The position numbers and the translations under genes were made by a program. The notes under the pieces are model-generated. The model saw only the letters and a program-made list of their open reading frames with translations, did no database searches and was not told the origin of the DNA. Shown piece after piece: positions 17,007-24,569 of a stretch of 64,000 nt of DNA. How positions within the stretch are numbered: the first letter of the stretch is position 1; every line of letters starts with the position of its first letter. This DNA is from Ardenticatenaceae bacterium (GTDB taxonomy: Bacteria > Chloroflexota > Anaerolineae > Promineifilales > Promineifilaceae), in assembly GCA_030065875.1 (NCBI GenBank), contig JASJCR010000003.1, positions 1 to 64,000 on the forward strand. The letters run 5' to 3'.

Positions 17007-17693
17007 ATGATTCAGCTGTCGCCATCTTTGACGATTCACCAGGGGCTGATTGTCTCCTGTCAGGCGTATGAGGGAGATCCCCTTTTTGGCTCCCAGATTA
17101 TGGCCGCCATGGCTCGCGCGGCCGTCGCGGGCGGTGCGGTGGGCATACGAGCCAATTCACCGGCCGATATTGCGGCCATTCGCCAGGTTACCGACCTGCC
17201 CCTGATCGGGTTGTGGAAGCAGTATACTGCCAACCTTGAGGTCTATATTACTCCGACCCGGACGGCCGCCCGGTCAATCGTAGAGGCTGGGTGTGACATT
17301 GTGGCCGTTGATGCCACCCCACGCCCACGGCCGGGCGGCGAGCAGCTGGCGGACCTGGTGACCTATATTCAGCAGGGGTTAAAGCGGCCGGTGATGGCCG
17401 ATGTTTCTTGCCTGGCGGATGCTTTGGCGGCAGAGGCGTTGGGGGTTGATTTGATCAGCACCACCCTGGCCGGTTACACCGCTCACGGCCGGCCGTCAAT
17501 CTCTGGCCCGGATATCGAGTTTGTCGGTGATTTGATCGACCATTGTCAGACCCCCATTGTGGCGGAAGGGCGTTTTCGCGATCCGCAGGAGGTTCGGCAG
17601 GCGATTGAGTTGGGGGCGGCGGCCGTTGTCGTTGGTTCCGCCATTACCCGCCCGGAATATATTACGGCGCATTTTGTGTCTCAAATCAGTTAA
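17007..17693 (+). CDS. nanE: N-acetylmannosamine-6-phosphate 2-epimerase
   Basis: 228 aa TIM barrel, normal NanE length. Family features are the N-terminal LIVSCQAYEGDPL, the strand VGIRANSPADIAAIR, IGLWKQY, the DIVAVDAT segment with its catalytic-region Asp, LMADVSC-type MADVSCLADALAAEALGVD, TTLAGYT, and the C-terminal phosphate site VAEGRF...AAVVVGSAITRPE. It converts ManNAc-6-P to GlcNAc-6-P in sialic acid/ManNAc catabolism. It lies 14 bp after the GntR gene. NanA and NagA/B are not in the window. Confidence 0.93.
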   Translation: MIQLSPSLTIHQGLIVSCQAYEGDPLFGSQIMAAMARAAVAGGAVGIRANSPADIAAIRQVTDLPLIGLWKQYTANLEVYITPTRTAARSIVEAGCDIVAVDATPRPRPGGEQLADLVTYIQQGLKRPVMADVSCLADALAAEALGVDLISTTLAGYTAHGRPSISGPDIEFVGDLIDHCQTPIVAEGRFRDPQEVRQAIELGAAAVVVGSAITRPEYITAHFVSQIS

Positions 17694-17704
17694 TTTTTGC
17701 CACT

Positions 17705-17730
17705 ACTGGTCTATACAACCGGACCACTGG
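17705..17730. promoter_or_regulatory. Operator for the GntR regulator before the sugar importer
   Basis: ACTGGTCTATAC (17705-17716) is the reverse complement of the core of the operator at 16228. GGACCACTGG follows at 17721-17730. It lies 12 bp after nanE and about 105 bp before the substrate-binding protein gene, so the importer genes appear to have their own regulated promoter. Confidence 0.65.
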
Positions 17731-17833
17731 CAAACATCGGATGCTTTGAGGAGGAGATATTGAAAAATTCTTATGGTGGCTGTGTTTTGTAATTCAAAAC
17801 TTTTTAATACATTTGGCAGTGAGGAGAATAAAA

Positions 17834-19267
17834 ATGAAGCAAAAAGTAAAAATGTTTCTGGGTTTAGGTTTGCTGTTGGCTTTAATCGCCGCCTGTACCC
17901 CTCAGGAAGTGGAGGTGACCAGGGTGGTTGAGGTTGAAAGCGATCCGGAGGTGGTGGAAGTCGAAGTCACCCGGGTTGTTGAAGTTGAGGGTGATCCGGA
18001 AGTGGTCGAAGTGGAAGTTACTCGCGTCGTAGAAATGGAAGCGGAAATGGAAGCTAATCCGGAACGGGTCATCGAAGGAGTTGAAGAAGGGGCGGAGATC
18101 GTTTTTTGGACGTGGTTCCTTTCGCCAACGTTTGATGATTACATCAACGGCACGATCGCCCGCTTTAACGAGGCGTATCCGGAAGTAACCGTCATCTGGG
18201 AAGACCAAACCGAGCTGCCGGACAAATATCGAAACTCCCTGGCGGCCGGAAACGCACCCGACGTGATCAATCTTTCATCAGGGTGGGTGCCGGAATTTGC
18301 CGAAAACGGTCAGCTGGTCAATATGAGCGAAGCGCTGCCCGATGACGTCCAGTCAATTTATTTTGAGGGGCTGTTTAACGTCGTGAATTATGAAGGGAAC
18401 AGCTATCAGGTGCCGTGGTATCAGGCGTTAACCATTTTGGTTTACAACGGTCAAATTGTCGAAGAAGCCGGTTTAACGGCCGAAGATTTACCAACCACCT
18501 ATGATGAGCTAGTCGAAGTGTGCCGCACTATTAAAGACACCACCGGTCAATATTGCACCGCCCCCAACCTTCTCGAAGGAGACAGCTTCCTCAAAATATT
18601 GGCTTACAACGATGTGGAAATTTTGAGTGAAGACGGCAGTGAAGTGTTGATTAACTCTGAGGAAGGCGTGGCCACGCTGCAGTTTTGGGTTGATATGCTC
18701 AATGAGGATTTGATCCCGCTGGAAATCGTCACCCAGGAACATCGCACGATGATCGAAGGGTTTAGCGCCGGTCAATTCGCCTTTATGCAAACCGGACCGC
18801 AGCTGATTCGCCTGGTGCGCGAAAACAACCCTGGTCTATATGGTTTCCTGGGCGTGGCCCCCAACTATTTGGGCGCTTCCGGCGTGACTTCCCCATCATC
18901 GATGTCCCTGGTAGTCACCGCCGATACCGAATATCCAAACGCCTCCCTGGCTCTGGCAACCTTCATGACCAATGAACTGAGCCAGCTGGAGTTTGCCAAA
19001 ACGGTGGCGGTTTATCCAGCCACCCCAGGCTCTTTCGAGGATGAATTCTTTACCACGCCAGGTGCGGCTATTGAAGATTCCGCTCGTCCCATCGCCAGAG
19101 ATGCCATCGCCAGCCAGGTCCAGCTGATGCCGGTTTTGCCTGATGCCCCCGAGATTCTCGATATTCTCAATAATGAGGCCCAGCGAGCGCTGCTCGGTCA
19201 GGCCACGGCGCAGGAAGCCCTTGATTCGGCCGCAGAGCAGATCAACGAGATTTTGGCCGATAGTTAA
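17834..19267 (+). CDS. Sugar ABC transporter substrate-binding lipoprotein
   Basis: 477 aa from ATG 17834 (GAGGAGA upstream). A lipoprotein signal ends LIAAC (C21). Three 17-residue tandem units EVEVTRVVEVExDPEVV (about residues 25-75) form an acidic/Val spacer between lipid anchor and domain. A family 1 extracellular solute-binding domain follows (VFWTWFLSPTFDDYINGTIARFNEAYPEV, PDVINLSSGWVPEFAENGQL). The mature domain binds a sugar or amino sugar and hands it to the permeases at 19874 and 20753. The operon context suggests a sialic acid or hexosamine-related ligand. No ATPase gene is present, so a shared MsmK/UgpC-type ATPase elsewhere is likely. Confidence 0.9.
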   Translation: MKQKVKMFLGLGLLLALIAACTPQEVEVTRVVEVESDPEVVEVEVTRVVEVEGDPEVVEVEVTRVVEMEAEMEANPERVIEGVEEGAEIVFWTWFLSPTFDDYINGTIARFNEAYPEVTVIWEDQTELPDKYRNSLAAGNAPDVINLSSGWVPEFAENGQLVNMSEALPDDVQSIYFEGLFNVVNYEGNSYQVPWYQALTILVYNGQIVEEAGLTAEDLPTTYDELVEVCRTIKDTTGQYCTAPNLLEGDSFLKILAYNDVEILSEDGSEVLINSEEGVATLQFWVDMLNEDLIPLEIVTQEHRTMIEGFSAGQFAFMQTGPQLIRLVRENNPGLYGFLGVAPNYLGASGVTSPSSMSLVVTADTEYPNASLALATFMTNELSQLEFAKTVAVYPATPGSFEDEFFTTPGAAIEDSARPIARDAIASQVQLMPVLPDAPEILDILNNEAQRALLGQATAQEALDSAAEQINEILADS

Positions 19268-19640
19268 AGGGGTTGTGTAGGTTGCTTGTTAGCCCAACAA
19301 ATTCCTTCCCCCGAAACGGGTTCCGGGGCGGATAGGCAAGCTGCAAACCACTTGTCATTCAGAACGGAGCGCAGCGAAGTGAAGAATCTCATCAAGCAGT
19401 CTTTTAAGAGGGCTGATTTGAAGCAAGGAAAGCCCGTTGATTGGCTACCTTCACCTTCAAGTGAGTTGACGGGATCCTTCGCTGCGCTCAGGATGACAGG
19501 GAGTCCGCGAATGATGTTGAAGACCTGTCCGCCCCTGAACCGAACCGGGAGGAGGTTGGGGGTTGGACCTTTTGGCATTTAATTTGCCCCTCCCCGACAA
19601 GGGTTCAGGGACGGACAGGTTCACTGATGATCAAACAGGA
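19268..19640. repeat. Composite of dispersed repeats between importer genes
   Basis: No gene is supported here. The stretch holds an inverted pair of the TGTCATTC...GAAGAATC repeat (19352-19391 and reverse complement 19471-19500), also found at 23521 and 40347. It also holds an inverted pair ending in CCTGTCCGCCCCTGAACC (19525-19550, opposite arms near 19315-19335 and 19600-19620); the same CCTGTCCGCCCCTGAA occurs at 42588. Open frames across it are translations of repeats. Confidence 0.7.
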
Positions 19641-19660
19641 CATGGGGGATCCCTTTCGCC

Positions 19661-19792
19661 GTAGGGCCGCAGCATGCTGCGGCCGATCCATCTCCTCCAG
19701 CAGGGTATTTGGCGGTTAAAAATTCAATCACTCGCCATGGAGCGACAGGGTATAGAAGGCGACCCCACGGCCGCAGCATGCTGCGGCCCTAC
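19661..19792. repeat. REP-like inverted pair (BIME), family 1
   Basis: GTAG (19661-19664) precedes the 20-bp palindrome GGCCGCAGCATGCTGCGGCC (19665-19684). A second copy of the palindrome at 19769-19788 is followed by CTAC (19789-19792). The 84-bp spacer carries GATCCATCTCCTCC, GGCGGTTAAAAATT and related segments that recur in the pair at 26073. The pair lies just before the permease gene and makes any start at 19709 unlikely. Confidence 0.8.
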
Positions 19793-19873
19793 ATCCTGGA
19801 GAGACTCGATTTTCGTTCAATTTTAACGCGCACCTGTCTGCCTTTAAACCAGGGAAAGGAATTGGCCACCTTA

Positions 19874-20749
19874 ATGAATCCACATCGAACACGAAACGCA
19901 CTTTTATTTATAGCGCCAGCCCTGCTGATTACTTTACTTTTCAGCCTCATTCCGATCGGCAGCGTATTTTATTTGAGCTTTACGCGTTACAACATCATCA
20001 CCCCACCGGAATACGTGGGGCTGGAAAATTTCCGCGACATGCTTTCGGATGATGCGTTTTGGCTGGCGCTGCGACATTCGCTCATCTATTTAATCGTCAC
20101 CCCTATTCTCATCGTTCTGTCGATTATTTTGGCGATTATCGTCAACCGGCCGCTCAGAGGAATCAGCTTTTTCCGGGCGATTTACTACTTGCCGGTCATC
20201 AGCGGCACGGTGGCTATCGGTATCGCCTGGCAGTGGCTGTTTGCCCGGCAGGGTGGCCTGATCAACGGCCTGCTGCAGCTTATTGGGGTGATCGACAACG
20301 CTATCCCCTGGTTGATCGCCCCCGAATACACCCTGCCGATCGCCATGCTGGTAACCATTTGGAGCGGAACGGGGTATTACATGGTGGTCTTTTTGGCCGG
20401 ATTACAGGGCATCCCCCAGGACCTCTACGAGGCGGCCGCCATCGACGGGGCCAGCCGTCTGCAGCAGCATCTTTATGTGACCGTACCGGGATTGCGCCCC
20501 TCGATTATTTTTGTCTTTATTATTTCCAGCCTCAGCGCTTTAAAAGTATTTGATGAAATTTATGTGTTGACCAACGGCACCGGAGGGGTGCTGGACAGCG
20601 GAATCACCATGGTATTTTACCTGTGGAAACAGGCGTTTCAGCTGCAAAACGCCGGTTACGCTTCAGCGGTAGCTGTGGCCCTGCTGCTGCTGACAATGGC
20701 GTTTTCAATTTTTAACGTGCGCTATCTTGAAAGTCGCTGGGAGGCATAG
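19874..20749 (+). CDS. Sugar ABC transporter permease (MalF/UgpA type)
   Basis: 291 aa from ATG 19874. Six membrane spans; the EAA loop YEAAAIDGASRLQQHLYVTVPGLRPS (about residues 190-215) has the conserved EAA-x3-G-x9-I-x-LP form. The frame is open to 19709, but that stretch is REP-repeat sequence. It follows the substrate-binding protein and precedes the second permease by three bases. Confidence 0.9.
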   Translation: MNPHRTRNALLFIAPALLITLLFSLIPIGSVFYLSFTRYNIITPPEYVGLENFRDMLSDDAFWLALRHSLIYLIVTPILIVLSIILAIIVNRPLRGISFFRAIYYLPVISGTVAIGIAWQWLFARQGGLINGLLQLIGVIDNAIPWLIAPEYTLPIAMLVTIWSGTGYYMVVFLAGLQGIPQDLYEAAAIDGASRLQQHLYVTVPGLRPSIIFVFIISSLSALKVFDEIYVLTNGTGGVLDSGITMVFYLWKQAFQLQNAGYASAVAVALLLLTMAFSIFNVRYLESRWEA

Positions 20750-20752
20750 AAG

Positions 20753-21613
20753 ATGAGTTCCCTCACCACTGTACGGGGCACGACCCACCGGCCGGTATGG
20801 CTAGATGGCCTAATCTGGTACGTCATTTTGTTGACCATTGGCACGGCCACGGTGTTCCCCTTTTTGTGGCTCCTGCTGACCTCGCTTAAAGGTGATGCCC
20901 AGCCGGTTTTTGCCAACCCGCCAGAATTGATACCCGCCCCTCCGACGATAGCCAACTACATCAGGGTGTGGAACCAGCTGCCAATCTGGCGCTTCTTTAT
21001 CAACAGCACGATTGTGGCCTTGGCCACCGTCGTCCTCAATTTGCTGGTGACCTCGCTGGCCGCTTACCCGCTGGCCAAATTGCGCTTTAAGGGGCGTGAA
21101 TTTATTTTTTATCTGCTGCTTTCGACCCTGGTGGTACCGGCCGAATTGACTTACATTCCGCTTTACATCATGTCCGTTCGTTTTTTCCAGCTCGAAGATA
21201 CCTTTATCGGACTCATACTGCCCGGTATTTCCAGCGCTTTTAATATCTTTTTGCTGCGGCAAAATATCAAGTCCATTCCGGAAGATATGCTTGACTCCGC
21301 CCGCATTGATGGGGCCAGTGAATTTCGGATCTGGAGAAGCATCGTCATTCCCAATATTCGGCCGGCCCTGGCCAGCGTTTCGATTTTTACCATGATCGCC
21401 TCCTGGAATGCCCTGCTGTGGCCGGTGCTGCTGCTCAATTCACAGGAGCGCTTTACGCTGCCGGTCGGGCTGCTGGCTTTGCGCAGTCAATTTTCCACCG
21501 ACTTCCGGCTGGTGGCTGCGGGCGCGATTCTGGGTATTATTCCCATCCTGATCTTTTTCTTTGTGCTGCAGAGGCATTTTGTTCAGGGATTAAGTGGGGC
21601 TGTCAAGGGGTAG
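20753..21613 (+). CDS. Sugar ABC transporter permease (MalG/UgpE type)
   Basis: 286 aa with six spans. The conserved motif DSARIDGASEFRIWRSIVIPNIRPALA is the MalG-type EAA loop. The ATG comes three bases after the previous stop, so the pair is co-translated. The C-terminus FVLQRHFVQGLSGAVKG is typical of the CUT1 inner-membrane partner. It forms the heterodimeric channel with the permease at 19874. Confidence 0.92.
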   Translation: MSSLTTVRGTTHRPVWLDGLIWYVILLTIGTATVFPFLWLLLTSLKGDAQPVFANPPELIPAPPTIANYIRVWNQLPIWRFFINSTIVALATVVLNLLVTSLAAYPLAKLRFKGREFIFYLLLSTLVVPAELTYIPLYIMSVRFFQLEDTFIGLILPGISSAFNIFLLRQNIKSIPEDMLDSARIDGASEFRIWRSIVIPNIRPALASVSIFTMIASWNALLWPVLLLNSQERFTLPVGLLALRSQFSTDFRLVAAGAILGIIPILIFFFVLQRHFVQGLSGAVKG

Positions 21614-21625
21614 GACCAGTCCGGT

Positions 21626-23485
21626 ATGATTTCAGAATGTGATGTGGCCGTGATCGGGGCCAGTTTAGGGGGAGTGGCGGCCGCTCTGGCTGCGGCCGAA
21701 GCCGGTTGTCAAACGATATTGGTGTCGCCTGAAATGTGGATTGGAGGGCAAATCACCAGCCAGGGCGTGGCTCCCCTGGATGAACATCCCCTGATCGAAC
21801 AATTTGGTGGAACCGGCCGCTATATGCAGCTGCGCCAGCGCATTCGGGCGATTTATCAGGAGCAAGATCACGCCCCCGTTTTGATGGCGGACGGCCGGCC
21901 GCTTAACCCCGGCCGCGGTTGGGTTAGCCACCTGTGCTTTGAGCCGCAGGTTGGCCATCAGGCGCTTTTGGCGATGTTGGTGCCTGCCATTGCCAACGGA
22001 ACACTTCATCTATTTACAGGCTATAAATTGATTAACGCTCGACACGAGAACGGTCAAATTCGCAGCTTGATCGTTGGCAACGGGGATAGACAACCGATGG
22101 AGCTGCGGGCCGCTTACTATCTCGATGCCACCGATTTGGGAGATTTGCTGCCGCTGGCCGAAATCCCCTACGTGACCGGGGCTGAATCTCGAGATAAAAC
22201 CGGTGAACCACACGCCTCCCGGGATGGGGACCATCCCCAGCGGGTGCAGTCATTTACCTACACTTTTCTGGTTGAACATCACCCCGATCGCGATTTTACA
22301 ATCTCTAAACCCCTCGATTACGAAGTAAATCGGGAGCATCAACCTTATTCATTGAGTTTGACCCAACCCGATGGGGCGGTTCGCCGCTTTGGCATGTTTT
22401 CCCCCACGGCCGACAGCGACCTCCCATTTTGGACGTATCGCCGTGTGGTGGATGCCCAGCTGCTCAACCGGCCGCGCGATATCGCCCTGATCAACTGGCA
22501 CGGCAATGATTACGCCGGTGGAAATATCATTGGCGCTTCTCCGGACCAAAGAAACGCTCACCTTGAGGCGGCCAAAAATCTGGCCCTGGGGTTTCTCTAC
22601 TATTTGCAAACGGAGGTGCCCCGCGATGACGGCCGGGGCTATGGGTATCCGGGTTTGCGATTGTTGACCAAGGGGCTGGGCACCGTGGATGGCTTATCTC
22701 AAGCGCCATATATTCGGGAAAGCCGCCGGATTATCGGCCGTCACCAAATTGTGGAGCAGGAGATTGCGGCCGCCACCAATCCAACCGCTCGGGCCGCGCA
22801 CTTTGCCGACTCCGTGGGGGTTGGATGGTACAGCCTCGATTTGCATCCGGCCGTCGGCTGTAAAGACAGCTTTTATTTACCAACCCGGCCGTTTCAGATC
22901 CCGCTGGGGGCGTTTATCTCGCCGGCCGTCGACAACCTGCTGCCGGCGTGTAAAAATATCGCCACGACCCACATCACCAACGGCGCATATCGGGTGCATC
23001 CGGTTGAATGGAATGTTGGCGAAACGGCCGGAATGCTGGCCGCATTTTGCGTGCAAAATCAAATGGCACCCCGAACCGTTCTCGATCGAGCATATGCTCG
23101 TACTCAATTTCAAACCATGCTCCTGCAGGCCGGTATCCCTCTGATGTGGTTAGTCGATATCCCGCCTGACCACCCACACTTTTTGACGGCCCAATCGTGG
23201 TTGGTGCACGCTCCTCCTGGCGAGGCTGGAAAATTAAAAGATCAGCTTGAATTGGGTCTCGATAATCCGCTGGACCGGCGGGATTTTCGGATGCTTTTCC
23301 ACCCGTTTTTGGGTGAAGAATATCATCTGCTGGCTGAAGCCGGGATGATCACGGCAGATGAGGCAAATGAGGATCTAGAGGCCCGAAATTTTTCTGCCAA
23401 TTTGGCCGGTGAGGCGATCACCCCTCGCCAGCTTCTGGAACGATGTGGCGCGGCCGTGCTCTCCCGTCTGCAGCAAATACGATAG
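21626..23485 (+). CDS. FAD-dependent oxidoreductase (FAD_oxidored family)
   Basis: 619 aa. The N-terminal Rossmann fold has the dinucleotide motif VAVIGASLGGVAAALAAAEAG (GxSxGG variant, residues 11-16), then the family pattern PEMWIGGQITSQGV, and C-terminal segments such as TTHITNGAYRVHPVEWNVGETAGMLAA that close the FAD site. Proteins of this family occur in carbohydrate operons, but few have a known substrate. It lies 12 bp after the permease, within the operon, so oxidation of a sugar or its derivative is a reasonable guess. Full length, no disruption. Confidence 0.85.
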   Translation: MISECDVAVIGASLGGVAAALAAAEAGCQTILVSPEMWIGGQITSQGVAPLDEHPLIEQFGGTGRYMQLRQRIRAIYQEQDHAPVLMADGRPLNPGRGWVSHLCFEPQVGHQALLAMLVPAIANGTLHLFTGYKLINARHENGQIRSLIVGNGDRQPMELRAAYYLDATDLGDLLPLAEIPYVTGAESRDKTGEPHASRDGDHPQRVQSFTYTFLVEHHPDRDFTISKPLDYEVNREHQPYSLSLTQPDGAVRRFGMFSPTADSDLPFWTYRRVVDAQLLNRPRDIALINWHGNDYAGGNIIGASPDQRNAHLEAAKNLALGFLYYLQTEVPRDDGRGYGYPGLRLLTKGLGTVDGLSQAPYIRESRRIIGRHQIVEQEIAAATNPTARAAHFADSVGVGWYSLDLHPAVGCKDSFYLPTRPFQIPLGAFISPAVDNLLPACKNIATTHITNGAYRVHPVEWNVGETAGMLAAFCVQNQMAPRTVLDRAYARTQFQTMLLQAGIPLMWLVDIPPDHPHFLTAQSWLVHAPPGEAGKLKDQLELGLDNPLDRRDFRMLFHPFLGEEYHLLAEAGMITADEANEDLEARNFSANLAGEAITPRQLLERCGAAVLSRLQQIR

Positions 23486-23520
23486 CAGATTGGCACTGAA
23501 AAAATGAGAAGATAAAAACA

Positions 23521-23552
23521 TGTCATTCCGAGCGTTAGCGAGGAATCCCGTC
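23521..23552. repeat. Solo copy of the TGTCATTC dispersed repeat
   Basis: TGTCATTCCGAGCG...GAATCCCGTC at the upstream edge of the ROK gene. It is the same family as the copies at 19352, 19471 and 40347. It accounts for the open frame upstream of the true ROK start. Confidence 0.6.
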
Positions 23553-23603
23553 TACTTTCAGCAAGAGATAGGCACTCCACGACATTTTGTAGTTAAAAAC
23601 CTT

Positions 23604-24569
23604 ATGAATCAATACGCACTTGCAATAGATCTGGGGGGAACCAAAATTGCGGCCGGCCTGGTTGATGAAGGCGGCCGTTTAACCTGTCACGAGCGTCTGG
23701 CCACCCCGCTTGAGGGGGCAGAAAGCATTGCTCAAGCTCTGGTTAAGATCGGCCGCATCGTGTTGGAAAGGGCCGACCGCGATAATATTTCTCCGATGGC
23801 CGTTGGCATCGGCACGGCCGGTGTAGTCGATCACATGCTCGGCCGCGTCACCTACGCCTCGGAAAATTTGCCGGGGTGGGCCGGGTTTCCGCTCAAGGAC
23901 CGGCTGCAGGAGGCATTTAAACTGCCGGTCACCGTAGAAAATGACGTTAACGCCATGGCTTATGGCGAGCTGGTTCACGGGGCGGCCCAGGATTTACAGC
24001 ACGCCCTTTTTCTAACAATCGGGACCGGGATCGGCGGGGCGCTGATATTAAACCATCAGCTGTGGCGTGGCGTACACTGGACGGCCGGCGAGCTAGGTTA
24101 TCTGCCGGTAGACGGCCGGCGGGGCATCGCCCACCGGGACAACAATTTGGAAACCCAGGCCAGCGGACCGGCGATTGCGCAAGCTTATCAAAAGAGAATG
24201 AACCTGACACAACTGCTGACCCTGCAAGAGGTTGCCGCTCGCGCCCGAGATGGAGATCAAACAGCCAGGCAGGTCATCGCTGACGGGGCCACCCTGCTGG
24301 GAAACATGTTGGCCGGGTTGACCGGCTTCCTCGATGTGGAGGCGATCATCATCGGGGGCGGCGTGCCGCACATTGGCGATTTATGGTGGGGTCCGCTGCG
24401 GGGGGCCTTGCATGCCGGTTCGCTGCCCAGCGTACGACAGGTACGCGTCTTGCCGGCCGGGCTTGAAGAGCACGCCGGGTTAATTGGGGCCGGAGCGCTG
24501 GCGCTGACGGAAGCTGCGGATTCAGCCGTGGCGCAAATGGGGCGGCCGCTCCAGGGTGGACCAAATTAA
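23604..24569 (+). CDS. ROK-family kinase-like protein (putative ManNAc/amino-sugar kinase)
   Basis: 321 aa from ATG 23604. The phosphate-1 loop is LAIDLGGTKIAAGLV (8-22); GIGTAGVVD and ENDVNAMAYGELVHGAA supply the catalytic Asp region; TIGTGIGGALILN is the phosphate-2 loop. The usual ROK zinc site (CxCGxxGCxE after the ExG(H) motif) is absent: where it is expected there is GELGYLPVDGRRGIAHRDNNLETQASG. ROK kinases phosphorylate hexoses or ManNAc, and with NanE in the same operon a ManNAc kinase is the most economical guess. The stop overlaps the next start by one base (TAATG). Confidence 0.82.
   Translation: MNQYALAIDLGGTKIAAGLVDEGGRLTCHERLATPLEGAESIAQALVKIGRIVLERADRDNISPMAVGIGTAGVVDHMLGRVTYASENLPGWAGFPLKDRLQEAFKLPVTVENDVNAMAYGELVHGAAQDLQHALFLTIGTGIGGALILNHQLWRGVHWTAGELGYLPVDGRRGIAHRDNNLETQASGPAIAQAYQKRMNLTQLLTLQEVAARARDGDQTARQVIADGATLLGNMLAGLTGFLDVEAIIIGGGVPHIGDLWWGPLRGALHAGSLPSVRQVRVLPAGLEEHAGLIGAGALALTEAADSAVAQMGRPLQGGPN

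Noticed and set aside
19286..19582. Open frame of 98 codons after the substrate-binding protein gene
   Set aside because: It is entirely made of dispersed repeats (TGTCATTC and CCTGTCCG families) and shows no protein-like conservation.
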